Shown: positions 11,440 through 24,584, counted from the first letter of the stretch. The stretch is 64,000 nucleotides of DNA from Malania oleifera (GCF_029873635.1 NC_080422.1:9889764-9953763), one strand, 5' to 3'. Translations and numbers: made by a program. Notes: generated by a model not told the origin, from the letters alone.

Positions 11440-12140
11440 AAAAAGAAAAGAAAAGAAGAAAGACTTTTAATGAGAAATTAAGGAACCTTCTCATCGTCAA
11501 ACTAGACACCTTTTAGTCAATTCTCTCTTTCTCTGCGTGCGCGTGTAAAGGGTAGCTTAGTTAATTAATGCATGTCACTGTCTTTTACCAGTTAGCCAGT
11601 TAGGAAAGGGGCAAGGGGAGAGGGTCGGTTGGATATGGATGGGGGAGAGAATGGATGTGTTTGGTTTGGGTCAGGGTTGGTGGGGCTAGTTGCTGTCCTT
11701 CCCTTTCATCATATTTCTTTCTATAATTTTTACCTTCATTTTTATGTTTGGACAAGTGTTCAATTTAAATTTATATTTAATTTTAAATAAAATATAATAA
11801 TAAAATTATATTAAATTTGATTTAAATTTATTTAAATTTAAATTTAAATTTAAAAATTCATTTTCCCGTCAAGAATTAATCAATCTTATTCAAATATTAA
11901 TTAATTATATATATATATATATATATTCCAATTGACATGTATAATATTATTATTAAGTAGACTTTTCGATAAATCATTGGTATAGAGAAGGGAACAAAGT
12001 GACAGATGTTTTGACTTGATAATGTGCTATAGGGAGGAATAATTTGTTTTTAAATAATAGTTAACTTTTTAGAGTTGTTAATGATTTGTATAAATTGGAG
12101 AAGACAGGTACAACCTATATGATGCATGTTTACCTGATTT
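11440..12140. other. Intergenic DNA, no gene seen
   Basis: Contains a self-complementary A/T tract at about 11757-11860 built of AATTTAAATT words and a TA microsatellite at about 11907-11928. No coding or RNA features. Confidence 0.6.
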
Positions 12141-12144
12141 CCTA

Positions 12145-12411
12145 TTGGTATTGGTTTATGCTTATTTGAGTTTTTTTTTTTTTTTTGTTACGTGGGGTGT
12201 TTATTGGTTTGTAGATCCTTATTTTGTTTTGTTTGGACTTATAGTCCTGTTTTGGTTGGATGTTGATCCTGTTTTTGGGAGACTTTTAAAGTTTTTTTCT
12301 ATTGTAATATCTCATTGCTTGTCTTATAGTCATGATATTCCTCTGTCAAAAATGAGAGTATATCAATAAATAAATGGAAGCGCCGTCCTTCTTTGAAAAA
12401 AAAAAAAAAAA
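12145..12411 (+). mobile_element. LINE 3' end (same family as 6798-7681), sense orientation
   Basis: On the plus strand this matches the 3' end of the RNase H-type LINE. It has the characteristic TCAATAAATAAATGGA word (12361-12376), a GCGCCGTCCTTC segment and a terminal poly-A run (about 12398-12411). Only the 3' untranslated part remains. The 74-codon frame over it is a by-product of poly-T. Confidence 0.75.
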
Positions 12412-13052
12412 CTGTATGCATCGGATTTGGGACGCATGTTGAGTTCATACTTCGATTATTAATTCGTATTTTTTAATAATTTAATATTATTATTTTTTAC
12501 TTTTTAGTATACACTTTATTGCCACTATTGTATACATACTTTCATGATTTTAAAGTATAGTATAAGTACATTCTCAATTCATTTGTTACTCATTAAAATA
12601 AAAGTGTATATATTTATTATTTAATTGACTTCTGACTCCCACTATCAATCATTGAAATAATTTAAGATATCATGAATGACTTCTTAATTACCAAACAGAG
12701 ATATTAATTAATAATCATATGGTAATAAATCAAACCCCACTATATAAAGTACTAATTTATTAATTTATCTTATCCTAATCCTAACTAGAAAAAAAAAAAA
12801 AAGGAGGAAAAAAAGCACTCATCCCTTTTCGCTTCAATATTAAGAGTGGGTGGATAGACATGTAAATTGGCAGCCACTCATCCAGAGAGAGAAGAATCTA
12901 TTTATGCGTAGCATAGGGTTTGTTGACAAATTATTAGGTACTCTCAAATGTATACATCAAAATTAATATAGTTTTTGTATGAATTTAAGGTTTTATATTT
13001 AGACATGAATTTGAAAGAAAATCAGGTAGTATTTGGAAGTATGCATTACGAG
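12412..13052. other. Intergenic DNA, no gene seen
   Basis: AT-rich with a poly-A stretch near 12789-12801. Nothing recognisable. Confidence 0.6.
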
Positions 13053-13486
13053 TAGGGGTGAGTATAATTCGGTTAAAATCAAATTAACCAAATTAATTGA
13101 GTAAATTCGAACCAATTCGATTAAAAATTTATTCATTTTGGTTCAATTTTCATTTTCGTTCAATTTCAACTTTCGATTTTTGGTTTGATTTTTGGATTTG
13201 ATTAATTCAGTTAACCGAATTAACCAAATAGTATAAATTAATAATAAATAATTATATATTACATATATTAAAATTTTATATATACTATTTATAGTATTTA
13301 TATTTTATATATATATTAAAATATTAAATTGTTTAACCTATTTAACTTAAATTCTTTTCAGTCGGCTTTGAGTTCGGTTAAATATGAAATTTTAGTCGAT
13401 TCGGTTAATGAGTTTTTTAACCGAAATTTTTTGGTTAATTCGGTTAATTAACCAAATTGACCGAACCTATCGAATGCTCAACCCTA
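13053..13486. mobile_element. Short hAT-type element, related to 2547-3449
   Basis: Starts TAGGGGTGAG and ends CTCAACCCTA (near-perfect TIR). The flanks ATTACGAG (13045-13052) and ATTTCAAG (13487-13494) agree at 6 of 8 positions, consistent with a decayed 8-bp hAT duplication. Subterminal TTCGGTTAA/TTAACCGAA words repeat those of the larger element. It lacks that element's GC-rich core, so it is the simpler MITE-like form of the same family. Confidence 0.8.
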
Positions 13487-13494
13487 ATTTCAAG

Positions 13495-14885
13495 TTTTGA
13501 ATATGAATTTGTGTGAATTTAAGTAAAACATAGTATAAAATGATATGGATCAATTTCTTTGAGATATACACAAACTCAAATCAGAGTTTCAAAATTTATG
13601 CTTTTTGGAATAGGGAAAATCAAATATTAGAATAGGGAAAATTCCAAGTGTACCTCTTGAGTTTTTTGAATATGATACTATATACACTCCTTGCATTTTT
13701 GACAATCACCCAAAAATTCTTAAATTTTTCACAAACTACAATTGACTTCTCTTGAGATTATAATTTTTATTATAAAAATAATCTTCTTTTTTTACTTAAT
13801 TTAAAAAAAATCATTCAAATATTTTTAGTCAATGTCGTTAATTCAAGGAATTTAAGCATCACACTCGGACATCTATGACCCGTCTAGTTGCGAAAAAAAA
13901 AAAATTCATTAATTTGTCATTTAAGTTTAATTTCCAAAGAATTACGAAAATGTTAGTTAATTATTATTTTATATAAAGTAAATAGACAACAATAAAAAGT
14001 CTTGGCTCTATTAGCTTGTAAAAATAAATTTATTTTCATTTCTAACTTGTTAAATAGTCACAAAAATACGACGTTGTTTAATTTTTCAATTTTTATAATT
14101 TACATAAAAATTTAAAATATTTTTTATTATTTTCTAAATTTCTAACTTCTTAGTTTGTAAATGGGCGTGTGAAATTTGCATCTTTTGTGTGTAGATTACG
14201 CATTGAGATTCTTCTAAATTCACACAATTTAAAATCTAAACCATAAAATTTGTTAACCCAAATAGTACATTGTATATTTTTTTTAAAAAAAATTTAAAAA
14301 ATAAGTTATATTTTTTATAATTATTTTGAAATATAAAAAATATAAAATAAATAATTTTTTCTACACTATTAATCGAGTAAAATTTTTTATTTCCTACTTT
14401 TTTTTTTCAAATCTTAAAAAATTAAGGATATGTTTAGATTACTTGAGAAAAGGAAAGGAAAGGAAATGGAGACGGAAACTCATTTTCCATTGTATTTTCT
14501 TTCTATGTTAAATACTATTCAAAATGAAATTTTGTTTCATATGATTAAAAATATAAAAAAACTAAATATTAATAGTAAGTAGAATCAAAATTTTGTTCAC
14601 ATATTTAGTGTATATATTTTTTATTTTCCTTTTCAATTTCCTTGACAACCAAACATGAAAATGCAAATTTCTTGATATTTATATTCATTTCCTTAGTATT
14701 TTCCGAGTTTCAAAGTGAACCTCGAAAAATAAGTTAAATTTTTAATATTTAAAAAAATTAAAAAATTAAAAAAAATCATAATTTAAAATTTAAAATTTTT
14801 TTAAAAAAATCATAACTAAACAATCCAACTTGCCTATAAATTCTATCCATATATGTGTGTGTGTATGTGTCAATGGTGGGAGTTA
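13495..14885. other. Intergenic DNA, no gene seen
   Basis: Strongly AT-rich. The reading frame at 14326-14511 is Lys/Phe/Ile low-complexity. No feature can be supported. Confidence 0.6.
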
Positions 14886-15102
14886 ATTTTTTTTTATTTT
14901 TTATAACCTAGGTACTCTAACCGTCATCAAGTCACTTTAGATACTATGGTGCAGTACCAAATTCGGAGGGTGAAAGTTGTCCATCCATTGATGTACCCCT
15001 GATAATTCACCAACGCAACATAATGTCTCAAGAGGGAATCGAATCCGTGACTTTGAGTTCACCAAAATCATAAGTTGTTCTTACCACTTGAGCTGACCCG
15101 AC
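14886..15102 (-). mobile_element. tRNA-type SINE, copy 1
   Basis: Read on the minus strand, the 5' end carries an A-box-like AGCTCAAGTGGTAAG (15094-15080). About 35-45 bp further is a B-box-like GATTCGATTCC (15045-15035), an arrangement characteristic of RNA polymerase III promoters in tRNA-derived SINEs. About 150 bp of unrelated body follows, ending in an A-rich tail (poly-T at 14887-14901 on the plus strand). A second, diverged copy with the same body lies at 57703-57896 in the other orientation. The ORF on this strand is incidental. Confidence 0.7.
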
Positions 15103-15109
15103 TAGACGT

Positions 15110-16879
15110 GGCGGCAGACAATATTTTTTGATAGCCCGGTGGGCAGACAATATTATACGTGCATGGTTATGGTTTTCAAAAGCAAACTGTAATGGGGAGA
15201 GATTGAGATTTGAGAAAATGGCATACATAAAGTAAAGGAAAGGTGTAGAAATTAGCATTCCTCCATATTAGTTATTGCTCAACAATAATAATATAGGAAT
15301 TAAAGAACACGCAGCTAGCCGTGTAGAGAACCTCTGGTCAATTGTTTTATGGACGTGTGAGAGCAATAATTATAATTATTGTACTTATTATTTAGTCAAC
15401 CAATTCAATTGGGGATTGTTTGGGTACGTACATTTGTTTCCACGGGGATTGCTTTCACACACACAAGTCTTCCAAACAATAATTATTAATTCCTCTGCGC
15501 TTTTGAAATCCTTTTCCTTTGTGGATTTGCTCTGTGGTTCTCGTTTTCACTTTACAAAACAAGAACTAGAATGTCGGCGACGATAAAGGTATTAACGCGT
15601 TTTGCTTCTAGGAGAGTAGTAGTTAATTTTTAATTTTTTGTTTTTTAAAAGACATAATCCTAATTAATTAATGGTTAGGACATAAATTTTTTATCCTAGA
15701 GCTCTTGAGTTTTAATTATAAAATATAATTACAACTATTTGAGCTAGAGGATGACTATCCTATTGTGTAGTTTAGAGTTACTCTGCCTTTGAGAGCATAG
15801 ATTTTGATCTTAAATTTAATTTTTAAATTTGCAATACAAAATAATATTAAATTTTTTTTGAATCTATATAAATTCAAATTTAAGGCTTGAGATCTATACT
15901 CCCAAAGACTATCTTTATCAAATAAATCATTAAAAAAAATTATCTTAGTTTTCTCCTATAGTTAGGAGTGACTCTTCCTAATATAGGGTCCCAAGCGAAT
16001 GATTTACTTAGGGCTCTTAATATTTTGTTTAATTTTTATTTTTATTTAAAATTAATTTTTCTAGGTACATCAAGTAATTTTAGCTGCAGTACATGTGCAT
16101 TCCACCGACCAAACATGTGAATTCCATGAAACTAACAGAGATGGAGAATGGTGAATGCATGTATGGAGATGGGGTAACAAATTGAGAAATGAACAGTTAA
16201 ATTAAATCCCAGGGACTGGAGAGAGAGAGAGAGAGAGAGACCATGCGCGGGTCTATAATCTATATATACATATAAATGCATAGGCTTTATTGTGTGCAGG
16301 GGTATTGAGTATTGACACAATAGCTAGTAACTATAAATAATGTTAATATTATTATATTAAAAAAAATTTAGGGGCCCAAAATTTTTGGGGCCTAGGCAAG
16401 CAGCTCAATGGCCTTAATGAAGAGTTGGCCCTACCTATAGTGAGACGGGCATACAATAACATTGTGATGCGGTTATAGCTGGAAAAAAAAAAAGGAAGGG
16501 TGATTGTTAAGTTTTGAAATGTTGTATCGTGTTTTTACTCAAATTACATTATTGATCATATTTCTTAAAACTATTAAATTCTTTAAGTTACATAAAATTT
16601 GAAGGGAGTCTTACAAGAAAAATTTGTCGATAAAAAAAATAGGTCTAAACTCGTTCATGAGATTTTTATATTAGAAGTTCAAATTTTATACTAGTATGCA
16701 AATAAGAAAATGGGTAAAGAATATAGGTCAATGAAATCAAAAGAAAAGAGTGTCTCTAGGTCACAATATTTTTCAAAAGAAAAGGGTTGTCATAGTATAC
16801 ACAGTATTACTCATACTTTTACGTAAAAAAATAAAAAATAAAAAACGGAAAGAAATATCAAACTCAAATCCATTACTGC
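15110..16879. other. Intergenic DNA, no gene seen
   Basis: Includes a GA microsatellite (about 16218-16241) and a GGGGCC-rich piece at about 16370-16440 that looks like one end of an old DNA transposon, but no partner terminus is visible. The 103-codon ORF at 15275-15586 has no recognisable domain. Confidence 0.5.
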
Positions 16880-17805
16880 AATGTCTTGGAGGGTCGATCC
16901 CACGAAACGGCTGGGATCAAATTCTTGAATCACCTCGACCGAGTGGCGAACTCGATAATATATGGGATATGAAGTCTGGTATAATATTTTAGATTGAGAA
17001 TGAATTTCTTTAAAAACAACGGAATTGCCACTAACCTATTTATTGTAGGTGCAGTTAGAACACTTATTTGACATACTACCAGTTCATTGGTCACCCGGGT
17101 CCAAGGATGCCAACAGTCAATGATTTGCGTCATCAGATTTGGATTCGGGAGTACGGTTATGTAAAGAGAAGGTATTAACACCCTTTCACACCTGTCTAGC
17201 AGATGGTACCTAATTAGCCTTAGGTTACTTTCAAAATTGACCGATCAAGACTTCAATTCTTTAATTTATTCAATTACCTAACCTTTAAATGTTGGATAGC
17301 CTTGTGAAGGACAAAGGCTATCCTCACCTCAAGACAACCAAAAGCGTGCTAAGAACATAACTCTTGGTTATTTTTTCAAGGATTATTTTTTTAAAAGAAA
17401 AATTTATTTATACAGTACTTATTACCTAAACTTTAGATGTTAAGAGAACTTACATGAAATAAAACCCGCCTACCTTCAAATCTATGACATAGCCTTTTCG
17501 ATTTAAAGGAGAATTTATTAAGGTTCTCATTCAATAGCAAACAAACATAAGCAAGAAAATGAAGTAATTAAACATATTCAGAACATGCAATTAATATCAC
17601 ATTTCGGCAAAAATACATGCAAGGTGTGCACCATAATTCAAAGATTCTAAAAGAACAAAGTGATTCATTTTGAATCTCCGTCCCTCAGGAGATAATTAGG
17701 ATCAAAGAATCCCAATTTTTTAATATACCTCATATGGGTGGGGCACACACACACACACAAGCATGCAAACACACGCACAAAACATGCATTCAAACGGCAA
17801 TAAAA
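16880..17805 (+). repeat. Fragment of a large dispersed repeat, family X copy 1
   Basis: From about 17081 the sequence (ATTGGTCACCC, GTCCAAGGA) aligns with 42034-42570 in the same orientation, with an internal gap in the second copy. A motif set of the kind GGTCACC...GTCCAAGGA.GCCAAC is one I associate with large plant Gypsy (Tat/Ogre-type) elements, but no coding region is present to confirm it. An AC microsatellite lies at 17747-17759. The homology stops at about 17804, where Copia element A begins abruptly. The junction is a break, not a normal LTR boundary. Confidence 0.55.
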
Positions 17806-18650
17806 CCATGTACCTAAGGGAAATAGTGACTAAGGGAAATCACATTCCCATGAAAGTAATTGATAAGATTAATGTACCTAAAACTGAAGATGAATATACT
17901 GAAGAGGATTGGAAGTTAGTACAAATCAATGCCACTGCCATGAACTTACTTTTTTGTGCATTAGATGTCAATGAATTTAATAGGGTAATGGTGTGTAACT
18001 CACCTAAAGAAATTTGGGAAAAATTAGAAATTACATATGAAGGTACTAAGGAAGTCAAGGACAGTAGGATAGACATGCTCACTAGTGAATATGAAGCATT
18101 TAAAATGGCGACTGATGAATCCATACAATCCATGTACACTAGATTCACACACATCATTAACTCTTTAAATGCTCTTGGAAAAACTTACCTTAGTTATGAG
18201 TTGATTAGGAAAATACTCAAGGGATTACCTCTAGTGTGGGAAGCGAAAGCTACGGCAATGGCAGAAGGGAGAAATCTCAAGGAGATGTCGGTGGATGAAC
18301 TCATTGGATCACTCACCACTTATGAGCTGGCAATAAACGAGAGGAAAAATGAGCAAAGCAAAGCAAAGAAGGTCACTGCACTTAAGGCATCATTAATCTA
18401 CTCAAGTGAAGGAAGTGATTCTGAAATGGATGACGACATGACCTTGCTAACAAAGAAGTTCGGAAAGTTCTTGAAGAAGAACAAGAAGTTCAACAAAAAA
18501 TTTTTGAACTCTAAATCGGAAAGAGGAGAGACTAGCATGAAGAAAAAGAAGGAGGATCGACTAACATGCTACAACTGTTGAGAAGTTGGACACATCAAGC
18601 CTCAAGCTAGTGAAAGCCTCAAAGAAAAAGAAGAAGAAGCTGAAAGTCGG
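17806..18650 (+). pseudogene. gag: Copia A gag, N-terminally truncated
   Basis: Encodes the retrotransposon Gag core (UBN2-like) from MYLREIVTKGNHIP onward: the capsid-type region with EDWKLVQINATAMN, SPKEIWEKLEITYEGT and SYELIRKILKGLP, then a Lys-rich linker and a zinc knuckle. The knuckle is destroyed. It reads CYNC, then TGA (18579-18581), then EVGHIKPQA, so the last Cys of the CX2CX4HX4C motif is also lost. The apparent ATG at 17763 and first ~14 codons belong to repeat X, so the open frame is an accidental fusion. About 60 N-terminal residues expected for the family are missing. Gag normally assembles the virus-like particle in the cytoplasm. Confidence 0.8.
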
Positions 18651-18659
18651 TTGAGATAC

Positions 18660-21600
18660 TCACAACATTAGTGGTTCAAAATTTGAATCCAGTGACGCCG
18701 AGATTGCCAATCTATGTCTAATGGCACATGATGACCTTGAGATATGCTTTAGATCAGCATCCTTAAAAGATAGATGATATATGGATAGCGGATGCTCACG
18801 TAACATGATTGGGGATAAAGCAAAGTTCACATCCATCACACCCAAGGATGAAGGGTTTGTCACTTTTGGAGATAATGCTAAGGGAAGGATCACAGGTGTA
18901 GGTAAAGTCTGTAATGATTCCTTACTCATTATAGATGATGTTTTATTAGTTGAAGGTTTAAAGAAAAATTTATTGAGCATATGTCAACTATGTGATAAAG
19001 GATACAAAGTGTCTTTTGAACATGATAAGTGCATAGTTGAACACAAAACTGATAATAAGATATTGTTCATTGCTAAGCGTCATGAGAATGTATATACCAC
19101 AAGCTTTGATAACTTAACTTCACAGAGTGTGACATGCTTATCTGCTATGAATGAAATAAGCTGGATTTGGCATAGGAGACTAGGACACGCAAACATGAAT
19201 TTAATCTCTAAACTTGTTAAGAAAGAATTAGTTAAGGGACCGCCTAAGACTAAATTTGTGAAAGATAAAATCTGTGATGCATGCCAACTAGGAAAACAAG
19301 CAAAAACAAGCTTTAAGAAGAAGAAGAAAGAGATCTCCACTACTAGGCCACTCCAAATGCTACACTTAGACTTATTTGGACCAAACCCAATTCAGAGTTT
19401 AGGAGAAAAATCAAACGCCTTTGTCATTGTTGATGATTTTTCAAGATACATATGGGTACTATTCTTAGGTTACAAAGATGAAGCACGTGAACAATTTATA
19501 AACTTGTGCAAGAAAATCCAAAATGAAAAAGGATATACAATTACTAAAATTCGAAGTGATAGGGGTAGAGAATTTAAAAATCAAGGCATGGAAGACTATT
19601 ATAATTCATTAGGAATTGCCCATAATTTTTCAACTCCTAGAACATCGCAACAGAATGGTGTAGTTGAAAGGAAGAATAGGTCTATACAAGAAATGGCCAG
19701 AACTATGCTTAACGAACATAAATTACCTAAGTACTTCTGGGCCAAGACAGTGAATACTGCTTGCTTTGTGCTAAATAGAGTTTTGATTAGACCATCACTC
19801 AATAAGACTCCATACGAATTATAGAATGGCCATATACCAAACATATCATATTTTTATATCTTTGGCTGTAAGTGTTTTGTGTTTAGAGACAATGAGCATC
19901 TAGGGAAGTTTGATGTGAAATCAGATGAAGGTATCTTCCTAGGGTATGCCTTAGATAGTAAAGCCTATAGAGTATATAACAAACGAACATTGACAGTCAT
20001 AGAATCTATTCATGTAGTGCTCGATGAGTCAAATCCCTTCTCCAAAAGAACTGATGAAGATGAAATTGAATTAAACAAGGAATTTAAAGAACTATCAATT
20101 GAGAATGATTCAGAAAAGAAAAATGAACTTAAGGAACCATCCATTGAAATTGATCAAACTAAAAATGAGGTTAATCTACCACCTAGAGAATGGAAATATA
20201 TAAAGAATCATCCCATAGATTAAATAATAGGTGAACCATTATGTGGGGTAGCCACTCGATCCTCTCTTAGGAATATGATTAGTCATTTCGCATTTCTATC
20301 TCAAGAAGAACCTAAGAATGTGAGTGAAGTTATAGAGGATGAATCATGGGTGTTGTCCATGCAAGAAGAATTAAATCAATTTGAGAGAAACAAAGTATGG
20401 ACATTAGTTCCCAGACCAGAAGATAAGACAATCATAGGGATATATAAGAGTAAGAAAGATGAACATGGAATAGTTGTGAGAAATAAGGTTAGATTAGTAG
20501 CTCATGGATATAATCAAGAAGAAGGTATAGATTTTGAAGAAACATTTGCACCTGTAGCTAGGATGGAAGCCATACAAATGCTTTTAGTATATGCAGCTTT
20601 TAAGGATTTCAAGTTTTATCAAATGGACTTCAAAAGTGCATTTTTAAATGGCTATATAAATTAAGAAGTGTATGTAGAACAACCCCCAGATTTTGAAAAC
20701 CATAAAAATCCTGATCATGTTTATAGGCTGACAAAAGTCTTGTACGGTTTAAAGCAAGCTCCTAGAGCTTGGTATGAAAGGCTAAGCGGTTTTCTATTAG
20801 AAAATGGATTTATAAGAGGAAAGATAGATACAACCCTGTTCATAAAGTCTAAGAAAGATGATATTCTCTTAGTGCAAGTATATGTAGATGACATCATTTT
20901 GGCGCTCCAAATAAGGAATTGTGTAATGAATTTTCCAATACCATGCAAAATGAATTTGAGATGAGTATGATAGGTGAACTAAATTTCTTCCTAGGACTTC
21001 AGATCAAACAAGCAAAACATGGAATATTCATAAATCAATCAAAGTATATTAGAGACTTACTCAAAAGTTTAATATGGAAGATGGGAAAATACTAGGTACA
21101 CCTATGAGCACTTCATTGAAATTAGACAAAGATGAACAAGGTATACCAGTAGATGTCAAGCTATATCATGGAATGATAGGTAGCTTATTATACCTGACTG
21201 ACAGTAGACCTGATATAATGTTTAGCGTATGTTTGTGCACAAGATTTCAGTATGCACCAAAAAAGTCTCATTTGCTAGCTATTAAACGGATACTTAGATA
21301 TCTGATAGGAACTATGGAAATTGGGTTATGGTATCCTAAGTATACATCCTTTGAGATTATTAGTTATTTAGATGCTGATTTTAAAGGCAGCAAAGTAGAT
21401 AGGAAGATCACTAGTGATACTTGTCATTTCTTAGGACATTCCTTGGTCTCTTGGTTTTCCAAGAAAAAAAAATTCAGTTGCTCTTTCCATAGCTGAGGCT
21501 GAATACATAGCGGCAGGTAGTTGTTGTGCTCAAACACTATACATGAAACAACAACTAAAAGATTTTGGATTAAGTTATGAAACAATCCCTATAAGATGCG

Positions 21601-21830
21601 ATAATATGAGTGCAATAAATATCTCAAAGAATCCCATATTACATTCATGAACTAAGCATATAGAGATACGACATCACTTTCTTCGTGATCATGTACAAAA
21701 AGGGGATGTGACACTTGAGTTTGTATGCACAGATGAACAATGGGCAGATATATTCACGAAACCACTTGCGGCGGATAGGTTTATCCAAATTAGGCGTGAA
21801 TTAGGTCTTTGCATAGTCGAGAGGTTGCTT
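18660..21830 (+). pseudogene. pol: Copia A pol (PR, IN, RT, RNase H), broken
   Basis: Domains in order: aspartic protease with DSG (18784-18792); GAG-pre-integrase zinc region (HRRLGHANM, CDACQLGKQ, about 19170-19310); integrase with LHLDLFGP, IRSDRGREF and NGVVERKN carrying the D,D,E residues (19360-19670); RT (20275-21070) with YVDDI at 20881-20895; RNase H with an IAEAEYIAAGSCCAQ segment at 21489-21535. In-frame stops at 18775 (Trp to TGA), 19822 (Trp to TAG), 20221 and 20662. One-base losses shift the frame near 20898, 21064 and 21470. The catalytic residues survive, but no full polyprotein could be made. The order IN before RT is diagnostic of Copia. Confidence 0.9.
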
Positions 21831-22200
21831 AGAATTATATTAGATAATATAATTCATGGGGGAGCAACGTCACTTAAGATGTAATCACTTGATATCAAAT
21901 CAATCATCCTTTGCCATCACATTAATTAACATTTGATATCAATACAATCAATCAACTTGTGTGCGCATTCGACATAACATTAGTCCACAGTTGGTATCAC
22001 ATCAATCAATATTTGGTATTCTCACATAATTACTGAAACTTATGCATTAGCAAGAGAAATGCTTGATGTAAAGAGGGGAGTAGTTAAATTTTTCCAAAAT
22101 CTAATGATTGAACAAGATTAAAACATTAAAATTTCAAAGGGGAGAAGAACATAAGGTTATGTCCATTCATGTATTCTTCTTTTACACCTTTTTGTTGCTG

Positions 22201-22472
22201 TCAAAAGGGGGAGAAGAATGAGAGCAAAAATAATAGAAGAATGAACAAAATTGTTATTGAGATATGCAAAGTGGGAGAAAGAAAATTGCACATACAGACT
22301 TGTTTTCACATTTCATTTGGATTCAGGGTAAACACTTTTTGTATGAACATGAGCATGAACATATTGTCATTTATTGAATATTTGATGCATTATTTGAGGG
22401 GGAGCCTTGTTAGGCATAACTTATTATGTATTTTTTCTCGCGTATTTGTCATCATCAAAAAGGGGGAGATTG
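22201..22472 (+). promoter_or_regulatory. Two polypurine-tract-like sites of Copia A
   Basis: GTCAAAAGGGGGAGAAG at about 22200-22216 and AAAAAGGGGGAGATTG at 22459-22472. The second abuts the 3' LTR and is the expected plus-strand primer site. The first lies about 255 bp upstream and resembles it closely. Copia B has the same pair. The 110-codon ORF at 22169-22501 is probably not coding, since it runs into the LTR. Confidence 0.65.
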
Positions 22473-22923
22473 TTGACTCTACGAGTCCAATCCTGTTTTG
22501 ATAATGACAAATCACTTGGTATTTGATTTATGCATTGAGTTTGTGAACATGACCTATATTAAGCATGCACGGAAAGATAATGAGTCATGGAAGCCATAAA
22601 GGAGAGAAGCAAAGCATACACATTTCGGCAAGCTCCATGGAAATCAAAGAGTACAAGAATCAAGGTGCAAGTGGCAAAGTTCAAGAACATCTTGGGAATG
22701 GGTACTTAGATCTTATGTATTTACATTTTCATATGATTTAATTTGAGGCTCAACATATACCTAGAATGCCTTTAGGTTTCATGTATTTCATGAACATCAT
22801 TAGGGGACTTTCATGGACTTAGAAATATTTTTAAAACCTTGGAAAGTGCTTTTATAAAAGAGCCAAGAAAGAAAGTAAAACATATTTTTAAATTAAAAAA
22901 AAGAAAATTTAGAAAAAGGGGAC

Positions 22924-23195
22924 TTCAGTAGCCTAAACTCAACCTCAGTCGCCTGAAGAATTTCTTCAAAAGCCTAAAGATTAAGTTCGGTAGCCTGAAG
23001 AATTAATGGGAAACATAACAAGTTGGCCGAGGCACTTCGGTCGCCTGACCTTGGGACTTCAGGCGCTTGAACTGGCCACTTCAGAAGCCTGAACCTCTCT
23101 TCAGGCGCCTGACCCTGTTTTCCAAGTTAATTTTTCAAAGGTTTAAGGAACTTCAGTCGCCTGGGCTTTGACCACAGTCGACTGAACTTGCGGGA
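22924..23195 (+). repeat. CAGTCGCCTG word array upstream of LTR A TATA box
   Basis: About ten degenerate copies of CTTCAGTCGCCTGAAG, a near-palindrome, at irregular 20-35 bp spacing. They end about 90 bp before the TATA box. Equivalent arrays with other core words occupy the same place in the other LTRs of this window. Confidence 0.8.
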
Positions 23196-23281
23196 AAACT
23201 TAAAATTTTGATTTTTATTAAAAGAACTCGTGAGCTATTTCTTTGATCCAATGGTTGAGATCAATTCTAAGGGTAAGACAC

Positions 23282-23289
23282 TATAAATA
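23282..23289 (+). promoter_or_regulatory. TATA box of Copia A LTR
   Basis: TATAAATA, preceded by GACAC and followed by CTGAATATCTAAACCC, downstream of the word array; the plausible U3/R promoter. Confidence 0.6.
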
Positions 23290-24392
23290 CTGAATATCTA
23301 AACCCTAGAACAAAAGCTAAGACACACAAGAAAGATAAGAACACATATTATTAAAAGAATATTAAGAAACTTGCTCTTATTGCTATACGATTGCCTACAC
23401 TTCAACTTCTAATCATCGAGCTTGGGCAAAGCAACTCAGAATCTCGAAGGGAACTCGTTTACTCATCTGGATTTTCATTCTAGTATTGAGGTTTGATCAT
23501 TCAAGTTATTATTTTCAAGAACTTCTCATCTCATTACTTGTTATTGAATATCATTAGAGAAATTGGTCTTGAGTGTGCACATACATATAAAAATTGCTTT
23601 TGAAAAGATCATTACTTGAGAAAGTTTCTTTAGCTATTGGTTGATTGGTTTTTGATTCAAGAGTATATATATATATATTGTTCATAGAGCTTATTATTGA
23701 AAAATCTATTTTTGATTAAGTATTAAAAGGTTGATCTTGAATGTGCATATACATATACATATTTTTTTAAAACAAGATCATTACTTGATTAAGGTTTTGT
23801 TATTGATTGAATGGTTTGATTCAAGTGTGTATTTAGTTAAAAGATTCATATTTTAGATATATTAAAAAACTTGAATATATATCCTTGGTATTCATAAATA
23901 TTTATTTTATTGAGGGATATTTTGTTTGGAAAACCTTATACTCAGTATTTTGATCTTTGAATTACATATTGTATATATTTGCATATTACAAAGATCGGGT
24001 TGTGATTAAATATTTGATAGAAAGCTTTTTGATATAAATTGATAAAACATTAAAGATAAAGCTTTTAACAAGTTCACATTAGATATACTTGTGCATCTTT
24101 ACAAATTGAACTAGAACCCTAATATACTCCAAAGCATTTCAAATATTTCTCTTTACTTGGGAGTTTTTGATAAAAAGGGTTATGTGTGTTGAAGCATATT
24201 GTATATAAAACGATAGTATCATTTTCATACATTCTGAGCTTCTAGTTTAATCATATGTTAATGTGTTAGGAATTTGAATTGTACTCACAAGCTTTTATTA
24301 GAAGCATTTTTGAGTGTTGTTGTAACGACCCAAAGAATAATTGTATTTAAATAATAAAAAGAAAGGAAAATGGAAACAGGAACAGAAGGAGA

Positions 24393-24570
24393 CAGTCGAC
24401 TTCGTCAACGAGGGTATAAGAGGAGCTCGTTGACGAGGACAGGATTCGTCGACGAGAAGATGCTGAGAGAGGATTTTTGGAAGCTTAAAATTCATCAACG
24501 AGGGTTGAAGTTCGTCGACGCACTTTCTACAGGACTCGTCGACGAGGTGACGTGACTCATCGACGAATCC
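24393..24570 (+). repeat. GTCGACGA word array of solo LTR G
   Basis: About eight copies of (T/C)TCGTCGACGAG-like words with variants such as TCGTCAACGAGG and CATCGACGAA, roughly every 20-25 bp, ending just before the TATA-like site. Short ORFs on both strands here are artefacts of the repeat. Confidence 0.85.
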
Positions 24571-24576
24571 CGCTGG

Positions 24577-24584
24577 ATAAATAG
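24577..24584 (+). promoter_or_regulatory. TATA-like site of solo LTR G
   Basis: ATAAATAG directly after the GTCGACGA array. The spacing to the GTAAG site at 24793 (about 216 bp) matches that in solo LTR F. Confidence 0.55.

Larger units (their letters stand above)
22471..24319 (+). repeat. Copia A 3' LTR, first part
   Basis: Starts TGTTGACTC directly after the polypurine tract. Contains an array of degenerate CAGTCGCCTGAAG words (22924-23195), then a TATA box (23282-23289). It is interrupted at 24319 by element D, whose target duplication TGTTG occupies 24315-24319. It resumes at 28349. Confidence 0.85.

Noticed and set aside
16370..16440. GGGGCCTAGGC-type segment resembling a DNA-transposon end
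   Set aside because: No matching opposite terminus or target duplication could be found nearby.
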